A stretch of DNA of 64,000 bases from Gimesia algae (lineage in GTDB: Bacteria > Planctomycetota > Planctomycetia > Planctomycetales > Planctomycetaceae): contig NZ_CP036343.1 of NCBI RefSeq assembly GCF_007746795.1, positions 1,802,531-1,866,530 of the forward strand. The letters are read 5' to 3'. The position numbers and the translations under genes were made by a program. Positions within the stretch are counted from its first letter, which is position 1, and every line of letters starts with the position of its first letter. The notes under the pieces are model-generated. The model worked only from the letters and a program-made list of their open reading frames with translations, was not told the origin of the DNA and did not search any database. Below, piece by piece: positions 38,389-46,593 of the stretch.

Positions 38389-38631
38389 AAGTCTCTCCTG
38401 AGAAAAGAAACCGGCAATTTGTCATTTAATCGGTCTTCGCTGTCAGGTGTCGAATCTTAATTATTTGACGGTAATTCTTTTTTGGTTCCGGATCCGGGAA
38501 ATACAGTAAAGACAGGGACTTGGACGGATAAATTGTTCTGAGACCAGAATTTCGGTAAACAGAGTAAATTGACTCCAGAGTGGCTGCAGATAATAATAGG
38601 AGAGGAATAAAACGATTTTATTTTAATTAAA

Positions 38632-38662
38632 TTGATCATTCTGTTCCGAAATGACGTATTAT
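38632..38662 (+). promoter_or_regulatory. Candidate sigma-70 type promoter for ssrA
   Basis: TTGATC (38632-38637) and TATTAT (38657-38662) are separated by 19 bases, and the tmRNA 5' end lies 23 bases past the -10 box. This allows a short leader removed by RNase P. The spacing is one or two bases longer than ideal. Confidence 0.3.
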
Positions 38663-38685
38663 AAGAAACGTACTACTGAAGACAC

Positions 38686-39040
38686 GGGGGCGATCGGATT
38701 CGACTGGTTCACCGTATGTTAAGGTGGCGTGCCGTGGTTGATCAGTTGGCCACGTTAAAAGCTGATCACAATCTAATTGCAAACAAGCAATTTTCAATGG
38801 CTGCTTAATAAAAGCAACCCTGGCTTAGGAATCCCCGCCTGAGGAGTCCGAAGGCTAGTCACAAAATTAGGCTGGTATCAGATCAATGTCCGCTCCGTCT
38901 GATACGAGACAAGTGGTGGACTGGTTTCCGAAAGGCTCTGTTTGTCGTGCCCGAAGAAACGAGACTCAAACGATAAAATATGCACGTAGAGGCTTTAGCT
39001 GAGGGTTCACAGGACGCGGGTTCAATTCCCGCCGCCTCCA
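38686..39040 (+). ncRNA. ssrA: Transfer-messenger RNA (tmRNA)
   Basis: The RNA rescues stalled ribosomes and tags the nascent peptide for proteolysis. The 5' end GGGGGCGATCGGATTCGAC is diagnostic. Its first seven bases pair with CGCCTCC at 39033-39039 as the acceptor stem, and 39018-39031 contains the T arm GGGTTCAATTCCC. The CCA end is not encoded (A at 39040 is the discriminator). A resume codon GCA at 38779, in a context like E. coli (TAATT-GCA-AAC), gives the tag ANKQFSMAA followed by TAA TAA at 38806-38811. The tag's -AA end fits ClpXP recognition. The gene is one-piece and about 355 bases long. Its 3' end is an integration site (see the direct repeats). Confidence 0.95.
39028..39040 (+). 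repeat. tmRNA 3' end copy 1 (candidate att site)
   Basis: The last 13 bases of tmRNA, CCCGCCGCCTCCA, recur exactly at 54715-54727 and 57929-57941 in the same orientation. Each copy is followed within 4-10 bases by a terminator hairpin. The 3' end of ssrA is a classic target of integrases of genomic islands. Confidence 0.7.
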
Positions 39041-39043
39041 CTT

Positions 39044-39079
39044 AAAGGCCACTTACCAGAATCGGTAAGTGGCCTTTTT
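39044..39079 (+). terminator. Terminator of ssrA
   Basis: AAAGGCCACTTACC pairs with GGTAAGTGGCCTTT around a short loop and is followed by Ts. It starts four bases past the tmRNA 3' end. Confidence 0.9.
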
Positions 39080-39139
39080 CATTTGGATTACATTAATTCA
39101 TAACTACGTCGGGTACAAAAAGACTGTCGCCCGTTAAGT

Positions 39140-40246
39140 TCAACGGCCAATTGATCTTTGACAACAAAACCTGGTAAAAAAACTGACGTGAGGCGGAGCG
39201 GGTATGCCGTGAAGGACTGTTGGTTGTGACCTTTTAGGAGCGAACGCGCGTACGCTGATCGTCTCGTATTCCGGCGGCGGATCGACAGAGCATGGCGGCA
39301 GATAATCTCGTGAGCTGTGCGCGCGATGTTTGTTGTAATAATCAACGAAATCCGAAACAAGATAATCGAGATGCACTTTGCCGAAAGCGATGAAATGATT
39401 CAAGGCTTCGTATTTAATCGTTTGCACAAACCTCTCGACCCGGGCATTCAGATTGGGAGACCGGATCGGCAGCATCTTCGGCTTGATGCCTTCGTTCTTC
39501 AAAAACTGCTTGAACTCGGCAGAGAACTTTGTGTCACGATCATGAATCAGATACATCGGCTTCTCTTCCCGGTCAGCAACATGGTATATGAACGCTTTGG
39601 TCTGTTTCGTGACCCATGCAGAATTAGGATTTTGGGTTGAGGGTGTGGCAAAGACTTCACGCGTTTCAAGATGCATGAAAACCAACACATACAAATCGAC
39701 GAGTCCCCACGGTGTCACGGTTCGTTTCGTAAAGAAATCGCAGGCCCAGAGTGTTTCCGAATGAGTTTTGAGAAACTGGTCCCAGGTGCCGGTACTTCGT
39801 TTCGGACTCGGCTCAATCCCTGCTTCCTTGACGATGTTCTTCACCGTCTGACGACAGATCCGGGAGATGCCGAGCTTCCGAAGTTCACCCAGGATTCGAG
39901 TGTAACCGAACCCCGTTTCACGGGCGATCTTGAGAATCAGTTCGCGCAGTACGACGCTCTTTCCTGGCCGACCGACGGGATATTTCTTCCGGCCTCGTTT
40001 CTCTTCCCGTACCCAGCGATGAAAGGTCACGGGTGTGACGATTGTGATCAGTTCGTTGATCGCTTATCCGAGCGGCTTGCCATATTTCAAGAGTTGCGCA
40101 CGTTCGTGAGGTTTTGTATGAATCGCTCCTGGGGTACGGTCCCGCAAAATCCGGTTCTCATTTTTCAAATAGAGGACGAATTTGGCCAACAGGCTGTCGG
40201 AAGCAGTCGCAATCAGTGTCAGCAGAGGATGAAATAGTTGGATCAT
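39140..40246 (-). pseudogene. Integrase-core (rve_3) transposase with in-frame stop
   Basis: The transposase reads in one frame from ATG 40246 but is interrupted by a TAA at 40064-40066, between GKPLG and AINELITIV. N-terminal part: LLAKFVLYLKNENRILRDR, the helical DNA-binding start of this family. Downstream part: all three catalytic acidic residues are present, Asp in LWACDFFTKR, Asp in LIHDRDTKF, and Glu in ARVERFVQTIKYEA. The downstream piece could start again at 40030. Family members catalyse IS transposition by DDE chemistry. Either the stop inactivates it or two polypeptides are made. The IS21 element lies 31 bases upstream of the start and cuts it off from its own promoter. Confidence 0.8.
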
Positions 40247-40276
40247 CGTGGTAAGATCAGTTTCGGTGGTTACATA

Positions 40277-40309
40277 TGGAGATTGGCGTGCAAAGCGGAC
40301 CCACTTTGG
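40277..40309 (+). repeat. IS21 left terminal inverted repeat
   Basis: 33 bases ending in AAAGCGGACCCACTTTGG. They match the complement of 42805-42837 except at the base after GGCGTG. Preceded by target repeat TACATA. Confidence 0.9.
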
Positions 40310-40392
40310 GGGAGTTATTGGCGCGTAAAATGGACCCATCGTAGCAAGTTCCTGATACTGGAGGCTTTTGACCTTCAGTTTCGGGGTGAAGG

Positions 40393-42096
40393 ATGCTTAC
40401 GGTGGACGATTACGGACGTATACGGCGTGCTCATCGCGACGGGATGAGCATCCGGGAAATCGCTCGGACATTTCATCATTCACGGCGAAAGATCCGCGAA
40501 GTATTACACGGTGCAGGGCAACCGCAACAATATTCGCAGCGCCAGACTCAGGCGGCTCCCCGACTGGGCCCCTTCCATGAGACCATCCGACAGATTCTCG
40601 CCGATGATGAATCGCAACCACCCAAACAGCGGCACACAGCACAACGAATCTTTGAGCGACTGCGGGACGAGCACGGCTATCTCGGCGGTTACGATGCAGT
40701 TTGTCGATTCGTGCGGAAGCACCGAACCAATAAACGTGAAACATTCATCCCGCTTGATCACCAACCGGGCCAACGGCTGGAAGCCGACTTCGGCAAGATT
40801 TATGTCGATTTTCCCGACGGACGACGACGGGTTTCAGTGTTGATTCTGGTCTGGTCGTATTCCAACGCCCCCTTTGTGATCGCTCTACCGACGGAACGGA
40901 CCGAAGCGATTCTGGAAGGCATGGTGCAGGCGTTCGAGTATTTTGATCGCGTTCCCAAAGAAGTCTGGTGGGACAACCCGAAAACGGTAGCCGACGCGGT
41001 GCTCAGCGGGCGGAGTCGCAAAATCAACCAACGTTATGCAGCCCTGGCAAGTCATTATGTCTTTGAACCACTGTTCTGCCTGCCGGCCAGCGGGAACGAA
41101 AAACCGGTCGTTGAGAATCGCGTGAAGACGTTGCAGCGGAAATGGTCGACTCCGGTTCCCAAGATGGAAGATTTCGAGGAACTCAACAACTATCTTCGGC
41201 AATGCTGCCTCCAGGAACAGCAGCGTCTCAGTAGTGGTAAGACAGAAACCATCGGCACACGATTGGAACAGGACAAACAAAACGCCGCCGGGTTGCCCAG
41301 GCACCGCTTTGATCCGTGCATCCGCCGGGAAGTAAAGGTCAACAAGTATCAGTTCGCCCGGTTTGAGAACGTGGATTACAGCGTGCCGCGACAGTGTGCG
41401 TTTCAGACGGTGAGCGTCAAAGGTTACGTTGACCGTGTGGAAATGGTCTTTAAGGGAACTGTGGTGGCAACCCATCAAAGAAGCTATGAGAAAGGGTGTC
41501 AGATTCTTAACCCGTTGCATTACCTCGCAGCTTTGGGGCGGCGACCGGCTGCGTTAGATCATTCCAACGTCTACCGTCAGTGGAAGCTACCGCCGGTGTT
41601 TGACGAACTTCGCGAACGGCTGGAAAACCGGCATGGCTTATGTGCGGGAGCAAAACAATATGTACGAGTGCTACAGCTATTGTCCGCACATCCAGTCCAG
41701 CGCGTCCAGAAAACCATCGAACAGTTGCGTGGCCCCGAAGGAGCGGATGCCGACCGGATCATTCGCCGGGTCAAACGCAGTACCGCGCATGCCCGCAATC
41801 AGCCTGATTTCTCTCCGGCAACTCTGAGCAAAGAAGAATTGAGTCGTCCGGAGGTCTTGTCGGTACAGGTTCCCTGTCCGAGCCTGAACCATTTTGATTT
41901 GTTTCTTTCTACGTCAACACAAGGAGATCATCGTGCCCCCACAAACAATACAGAAGAAAAACGATCCGAATCTACTGCTGCAGAGCAATCTCAAGCAGTT
42001 AAGGTTACCGGCCATGAATGCGGAGTTCGAGAAGTTGGCCCACGAAGCGGCCAACTCAAATCAGACGTTCGAGCAATATCTGCTGCAGTTGACTGA
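40393..42096 (+). CDS. istA: IS21 transposase IstA
   Basis: A 567-residue DDE transposase. N-terminal helix-turn-helix (YGRIRRAHRDGMSIREIART), then the catalytic core: Asp in RLEADFGKIYVDF, Asp in KEVWWDNPKTVAD, Glu in KPVVENRVK. The C-terminal SH3-like domain ends near residue 500. The final about 55 residues read past the istB start in another frame and look like non-family sequence, so a frameshift near 41,900 may have extended the protein, or the overlap is natural. The ATG at 40393 follows GGTGAAGG. Works with IstB in transposition. Confidence 0.9.
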   Translation: MLTVDDYGRIRRAHRDGMSIREIARTFHHSRRKIREVLHGAGQPQQYSQRQTQAAPRLGPFHETIRQILADDESQPPKQRHTAQRIFERLRDEHGYLGGYDAVCRFVRKHRTNKRETFIPLDHQPGQRLEADFGKIYVDFPDGRRRVSVLILVWSYSNAPFVIALPTERTEAILEGMVQAFEYFDRVPKEVWWDNPKTVADAVLSGRSRKINQRYAALASHYVFEPLFCLPASGNEKPVVENRVKTLQRKWSTPVPKMEDFEELNNYLRQCCLQEQQRLSSGKTETIGTRLEQDKQNAAGLPRHRFDPCIRREVKVNKYQFARFENVDYSVPRQCAFQTVSVKGYVDRVEMVFKGTVVATHQRSYEKGCQILNPLHYLAALGRRPAALDHSNVYRQWKLPPVFDELRERLENRHGLCAGAKQYVRVLQLLSAHPVQRVQKTIEQLRGPEGADADRIIRRVKRSTAHARNQPDFSPATLSKEELSRPEVLSVQVPCPSLNHFDLFLSTSTQGDHRAPTNNTEEKRSESTAAEQSQAVKVTGHECGVREVGPRSGQLKSDVRAISAAVD

Positions 42097-42724
42097 ACTG
42101 GAAGTGGCGGCACGGTCCACGAATGCGCTGACCAGCCGGATCAAACAGGCTCAGTTCCCAGTGGAAAAAGGGCTGGAAGATTACGACTTCGCGGCCATGA
42201 AATCAGTCAACAAACAGAAGGTGTTGGAGCTGGCCCGTGGTGAATGGGTCCGGCAACATACCAATCTCTGTCTGCTTGGTCAGCCGGGAACGGGCAAAAC
42301 CCATCTGGCGATTGCACTGGGCCTGGCCGCCTGTCGTGAAGGAATCCGAACGAAATTCTTCACCGCTGCGGCACTCGTCAATCAACTGGAAACCGCGCAA
42401 CAGCAATACAGTCTGGAGCGTCTCCTGAACAGGCTCGACAAGCTCGATCTGCTGATTGTCGACGAGCTGGGTTATCTGTCTTTCAGCCGTGCTGGTGCGG
42501 AACTACTGTTCCAGGTGTTTGCTGATCGTTATGAAAGACGAAGTCTGCTGATCACCAGCAACCTCGCCTTCAGCGACTGGGGCCAGATCTTTCAGGGCGA
42601 ACGGATGACGGCAGCACTTTTGGATCGATTAACGCACCATTGTGAAATATTTGAGATGAATGGTGAAAGCTATCGGTTCAAAGAGTCGATGAAACAAAAG
42701 AAGCCACCTCGCAAAAAAGCCTGA
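41933..42724 (+). CDS. istB: IS21 helper ATPase IstB
   Basis: A 263-residue AAA+ ATPase related to DnaC that loads target DNA for IstA. Walker A is LLGQPGTGKTHLAIAL, Walker B is LLIVDELGYLSF, and sensor I is in LLITSNLAFSDW. The GTG at 41933 is chosen because AAGGAG is 7-12 bases upstream and VPPQTIQKKND is a common family start. It overlaps the end of istA. Confidence 0.93.
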   Translation: MPPQTIQKKNDPNLLLQSNLKQLRLPAMNAEFEKLAHEAANSNQTFEQYLLQLTELEVAARSTNALTSRIKQAQFPVEKGLEDYDFAAMKSVNKQKVLELARGEWVRQHTNLCLLGQPGTGKTHLAIALGLAACREGIRTKFFTAAALVNQLETAQQQYSLERLLNRLDKLDLLIVDELGYLSFSRAGAELLFQVFADRYERRSLLITSNLAFSDWGQIFQGERMTAALLDRLTHHCEIFEMNGESYRFKESMKQKKPPRKKA

Positions 42725-42804
42725 GTCGCTTCCACACTTTGGCATACTGACCACCACGTTACCCCACGTGGTTAACCCAACCCCAGGTGGGTCCCATTTC
42801 CGCG

Positions 42805-42837
42805 CCAAAGTGGGTCCGCTTTACACGCCAATCTCCA
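42805..42837 (-). repeat. IS21 right terminal inverted repeat
   Basis: Complement of the left repeat with one mismatch. Followed by the second TACATA target copy at 42838-42843. Confidence 0.9.
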
Positions 42838-43112
42838 TACATAATGTGAAATAAGGAGATATCACTTTATTTGTACCCCGCTGAGACACAGTTCACATTC
42901 GATGGACAGTCTCTTTCAGGGCTTTGCGGAACCTTCATCGACTTCAGGGCCACAGAGTTTACGTAGTTCACCTTATGTATCGGTTTCACGTCTACTGTGC
43001 CCCCAATCAAAAGTTCAAAAGCTGTGAGTTACTTCCGAGTCACCCTAGAGTACTCTAATTATATAAGCTCCTTTGGTTAAATGACTCCCAGCATCAGCCC
43101 GCGTACGAGTCA

Positions 43113-43937
43113 TTACGAAAAGGGTTTTGTACGGGACGATAGCTGAGAATCACGCTCAGCTACCAGTTTGACACTCTCGCGCACCTGCTTCTGATGTCGA
43201 TCAACTACTTTCTGTAAAGTTTCGCGGGCATTTTTTAACAGATGCCAGCGGTCTGCGACCTGGATTGCCTGCGGAGCGCCTTGAGCCGCTCCTTTGGCAT
43301 ATTCTCCCCCACGATCACGACGGATAATTTCCACGCCAGGATGGGAAACCAGCCAGTTTGCCAGGGAATCAGAAGTACGATCTGGCAGCAAATCAATGAC
43401 CTGACGTTTTTCCAGATCACACAAAATCGTTCCGTAGCGTTGTCCGCGTCGCAAGGCCCAGTCATCTACTCCCAACACCCGAACGGATGAGTCATCTGGC
43501 CGGGAACTGGTACGAATCCGTCTTAGAAGAGTATCCGCGCTACAGGGCATTCCTAAAAATCTGGAGAGCTGTTTTCCTGGTTCTCCCCCCAGCAGTAACC
43601 CTATCTGTTGCTGGATCTTAGAAAGCCGAATGGTTGTTCTTGCATGAGGCTGAATCAAATCAGTGAGACGTTCGGTAAAGATTTTACGTTTACAGGTTTG
43701 ATCAATACAGACGAAGCGACGGACCTGGAGGATGAGCTGTGTCTTTTGACCAAAGCAAGGAAGGTCACTTGGCGAACGCGTGTATCGACTATGGACACGG
43801 TCCGATTCTTTTTGGCATTCAGGGCAACAAGCCCTGGAATTCACCGCTCGAAGATAGATTTGAAATCGATTTTCATCCTGGACCATCCGTTGGATCTTCA
43901 AGCCGTGGATTTTCGGAAACATTATGAAATCAGGCAT
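43113..43937 (-). pseudogene. ISL3-family transposase, C-terminally truncated
   Basis: 274 residues matching the N-terminal two-thirds of ISL3 transposases. It has the zinc-ribbon-like region with [17 protein letters not shown], the helix-turn-helix stretch [23 protein letters not shown] shortened here, the first catalytic Asp in [20 protein letters not shown], and the second in [15 protein letters not shown]. Family members are about 400-550 residues and end with a further Glu-containing region, which is missing after RTKPFS. Probably a remnant left by rearrangement between the IS21 element and segment A cargo. Confidence 0.75.
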
Positions 43938-44020
43938 CCTTTATACTCCGTTATTCAGGAACAAACCTCTGAATTATACAGATTATCAGCCTGTCAGATC
44001 ATCAAAAGTGCGGGAGAACC

Positions 44021-44038
44021 GTAAAGCGGACCCACTTT
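44021..44038 (+). repeat. Solo IS21-type end fragment
   Basis: GTAAAGCGGACCCACTTT is identical to 18 bases of the IS21 terminal repeat (right-end version), but no other IS21 sequence surrounds it. It probably marks an earlier insertion and deletion. Bases 44039-44246 hold no gene I can support. Confidence 0.6.
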
Positions 44039-44246
44039 GAATTCGAAATAACGAACCAGCTCATTGATAAGTGTCCGTTCCAACTTCGAGAACCAGCGAT
44101 GCTATTGTCTCAGGACGTCGATGGCATCTAGGTACTCCCGTCCCGTTCTTGGATGAACGGGAGGTGTGGTAGAACATGAAGATGTTGAACTTTGGAGAAG
44201 CGACATTTCTATGGATTTGTAAGATCTCTTGCGCCACATTTCCCCA

Positions 44247-45611
44247 CTATTCAAAGTTCAATGTGAACGAACCAAATCGTTCTGGTTCTCGCCCTGAGTC
44301 TTCCCAACCATAGGCATACATGCCGACGTGCCAGAGGCGGATTGTGGTATCCGCCATGATCTGATAACCGCAGTCACGGGCTCTCTGACAGAAAGAGTAA
44401 TCCTCTGCCAGATAATCATAGCCATCATCACGTTGGTAGAGCATCGGGTGGAAAAAGGGAATCATGGTCTCACCAAATCGCTCATTACACATGGGAAGTT
44501 TCAGTTCTTCCTGAATTTTGCGATAGACTTCCCGACGAATGTGTACAAAGCCAGTTCCTGCATAGAGAACTTCGATCAGTCCCCCACCATTTCCAAATGT
44601 CAAATTGGGAGTGCCCGGTAGAACATGGCAGGCAAGTTCCCGTTTCCCCTTTTTGGGGTAGACGCCACAAGAGATCGGCAGATTGTGTTTTCGCAGCTTT
44701 TCGATCGCGTCAGGGAAGAAGCCGACATCGGAATCAATCCACATTGTTTCTTCGAAACCGTCTTTTAAGGCATTCGTTGCCAGTTGATTGCGTCCTTGAT
44801 CAATGGCTGCATAACCTCTGATGCGGCGTACCGGGTAGCCCCGCCTCTCCAGCTCTTTCAGGGATTGTTCACACTGGGGAACAATACTGCTTGAATAGGG
44901 AACCAGCACCACGCATTTTCGCGGGTCCAGCGGATGCATTGTTGCTTGAGGGCTTGCCTGCTGTTCAGGAGTCTGTTTTGACCTGTGTGTATGCCGACCT
45001 GCCTGATTGACCTGCTGGTCTTTGGGAATTCCGACGAAGGAGAGGATATCACTGATTCCCGCTTCATCATTCAGCTGCTCCATTTCAACAATTCGCAGAT
45101 GATCGGGGAATTCCTTTGCCAGAAACTCAGCCCGCTCGTTGTATTCATCCCAATAACGGGCAATGCCTGTTTCTCGACTCTGGATATCGTACTTGGGAAA
45201 GATTCGAGACCAGTTGGGCTCATAATGCCAACCCGGCGGAAGTTCTTTCGCCCAGTGATTGGTGGGGAGTGGGTGTACCTGATCCAGCCAGCGACAGAAA
45301 CTTTTAACGACGGCCTCTTTATCTCGTTTCAGACAGATAATGCGCACATCTGGTTCTGTCTTGATGATTTCTTCGGCGTAAGGCAGATAGAAAGAAGCAA
45401 TGTCGCCAATCAAAGCCGCATCCCGTTCCCGCCTCATCCGGGTAAACCGTCTGGCGATGATACCACTATCCGGCTCATGATCCCACGGCAGCAGAGGAGC
45501 TTCTTCATGGGTGACCTGCGTGTCTGGCTGAGCGTTAAGAGTTTCTGCCAGTGAAAGTGTTCCGCATCGGCCTGTTCCCATACCGAGGATGATTTTTGAA
45601 GTCTTGGACAT
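44247..45611 (-). CDS. Sulfotransferase-glycosyltransferase fusion protein
   Basis: 454 residues in two parts. Residues about 1-205 resemble a sulfotransferase: the PAPS phosphate-binding loop GMGTGRCGTLSLAETL at the N-terminus and IICLKRDKEAVVKSFCRW as the 3'-phosphate region. After a Gln/Ser/Pro-rich linker (about 205-225), residues about 230-454 resemble a GT-A glycosyltransferase. It has CVVLVPYSSSIVPQCEQSL, a nucleotide-sugar Asp motif MWIDSDVGFFPDAIEKL, GTGFVHIRREV and YLAEDYSFCQRARDCGY. Last gene of the operon headed by the giant surface protein, 12 bases past the previous stop. It could decorate that Ser-rich protein with a sulfated sugar; this is inference. Both activities are predicted from motifs only. 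Confidence 0.72.
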   Translation of the reverse strand: MSKTSKIILGMGTGRCGTLSLAETLNAQPDTQVTHEEAPLLPWDHEPDSGIIARRFTRMRRERDAALIGDIASFYLPYAEEIIKTEPDVRIICLKRDKEAVVKSFCRWLDQVHPLPTNHWAKELPPGWHYEPNWSRIFPKYDIQSRETGIARYWDEYNERAEFLAKEFPDHLRIVEMEQLNDEAGISDILSFVGIPKDQQVNQAGRHTHRSKQTPEQQASPQATMHPLDPRKCVVLVPYSSSIVPQCEQSLKELERRGYPVRRIRGYAAIDQGRNQLATNALKDGFEETMWIDSDVGFFPDAIEKLRKHNLPISCGVYPKKGKRELACHVLPGTPNLTFGNGGGLIEVLYAGTGFVHIRREVYRKIQEELKLPMCNERFGETMIPFFHPMLYQRDDGYDYLAEDYSFCQRARDCGYQIMADTTIRLWHVGMYAYGWEDSGREPERFGSFTLNFE

Positions 45612-45623
45612 TAAAAATTATTT

Positions 45624-45998
45624 TCAATTATTTGTTTTGAGGGGTGGGTACTCTATCAATTTCTCAGTACTTAATGCCTCAAATATTTCTTCTAATACAA
45701 AATCTTCATCTATTTTATTTTGCTTCGTGAACCAACCCCAAAATGCTGACTTCTTTTCACTAACTTCTTCAAATGTGATAATAGGGCCGCCTACGGGGAT
45801 TTTGTGTATTGCAATGATCCATTCCTCATTATGTAACTGACAACCCATTCGATATAAGAAACTTGTTTCATTCCGCTCTTCTTCTGTTATTGTGTCTTCA
45901 CCAAGCACACAGCCAATACGAGTCAGGCAGCCACGAATTGCGTCAAGATCGTAAATCTTGAGTTCGACAGCCGGACGTTTCATGTTGATTTTTTTCAT
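45624..45998 (-). CDS. Small protein of unknown function, candidate immunity protein
   Basis: 124 residues, acidic overall, with a basic start (MKKINMKRPAV) and an alpha/beta-looking core (AIRGCLTRIGCVLGED, EWIIAIHKIPVGGPIITFEEV). No signal peptide, membrane segment or known motif. It starts 8 bases after the stop of the preceding small gene and ends 12 bases before the sulfotransferase-glycosyltransferase gene. Its AT-richer composition, small acidic nature and place just behind a toxin-like C-terminus fit an immunity protein. No family was recognised. Confidence 0.6.
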   Translation of the reverse strand: MKKINMKRPAVELKIYDLDAIRGCLTRIGCVLGEDTITEEERNETSFLYRMGCQLHNEEWIIAIHKIPVGGPIITFEEVSEKKSAFWGWFTKQNKIDEDFVLEEIFEALSTEKLIEYPPLKTNN

Positions 45999-46006
45999 AT
46001 TTTCTT

Positions 46007-46567
46007 TTAGGACATTTCGATGCCCAGCATTCGTGCGAGATTCATATGCTCATCATGAGCAGCTTTCCCTTTCCAGAGATCAATAACCAGACAGAGCCCG
46101 TCATATCCCATGCGAATCGCAAAAGCCTGATTACTCAGCTCTGCAGCGTCAGAGGAAGCTGTCGAAATCAGAGCTGCGCTGGACGATTTTAAGATTGAAG
46201 TTAACGCATTAATATCTGAATCCGAACCACCTATAATCCACATTTGACAGGCATAGTTGGCTTTCCATACCTCTCTCAACAGCGTGTTGACAGTTTCTGA
46301 TTTCAGCTTTCCAATGTCGGCTCGATAAATGATTGTATTCGGATTCACTGCCTGTCCCGCTTCATCCAGAAAGGCAGCGAGATCAGCAATCACATCTACC
46401 GCTCCTTGGATGAATATCTGAAATTGCATAGCACCAGACTGGTTCACAATTTCATGAATCAACCTAAAATCATCTGTCGTGAGTTCTGCTGAGAAACCCC
46501 AGATCAGTGGAGACTGAGGCACCCCATGCCCCACGACTCCGACAATTTCTCGATCCATTTTGTACAT
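46007..46567 (-). CDS. Small protein of unknown function, candidate immunity or accessory protein
   Basis: About 186 residues, cytoplasmic by prediction, with alternating helices and strands: MQFQIFIQGAVDVIADLAAFLDEAG, then CQMWIIGGSDSDINALTSIL and AIRMGYDGLCLVIDLWKGK. This could be a Rossmann-like or STAS-like fold but no family is recognised. The ATG at 46567 is chosen over a TTG at 46582; GGATCAGAG precedes it. It begins 26 bases past the stop of the giant gene and is followed after 8 bases by a second small gene. Position suggests a protector or partner of the giant protein. Confidence 0.6.
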   Translation of the reverse strand: MYKMDREIVGVVGHGVPQSPLIWGFSAELTTDDFRLIHEIVNQSGAMQFQIFIQGAVDVIADLAAFLDEAGQAVNPNTIIYRADIGKLKSETVNTLLREVWKANYACQMWIIGGSDSDINALTSILKSSSAALISTASSDAAELSNQAFAIRMGYDGLCLVIDLWKGKAAHDEHMNLARMLGIEMS

Positions 46568-46593
46568 AAAACTCTGATCCAATTGTGACTAAC

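Larger units (their letters stand above)
40277..42837 (+). mobile_element. IS21-family insertion sequence
   Basis: A complete 2,561-bp element with 33-bp terminal inverted repeats differing at one position (TGGAGATTGGCGTG.. at the left, its complement at the right), TG/CA termini, istA and istB in order, and a 6-bp target duplication TACATA at 40271-40276 and 42838-42843. The short target repeat is intact, so insertion is fairly recent. Confidence 0.93.
39108..42881 (-). mobile_element. rve-type insertion sequence split by an IS21 element
   Basis: Imperfect terminal inverted repeats (14 of 19, sharing GGGTACAAA) occur at 39108-39126 and 42863-42881. Removing the IS21 element and one target repeat leaves about 1.2 kb, right for a single-transposase IS. 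It sits 29 bases past the ssrA terminator. No clear target duplication was found at its outer ends. Confidence 0.55.
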
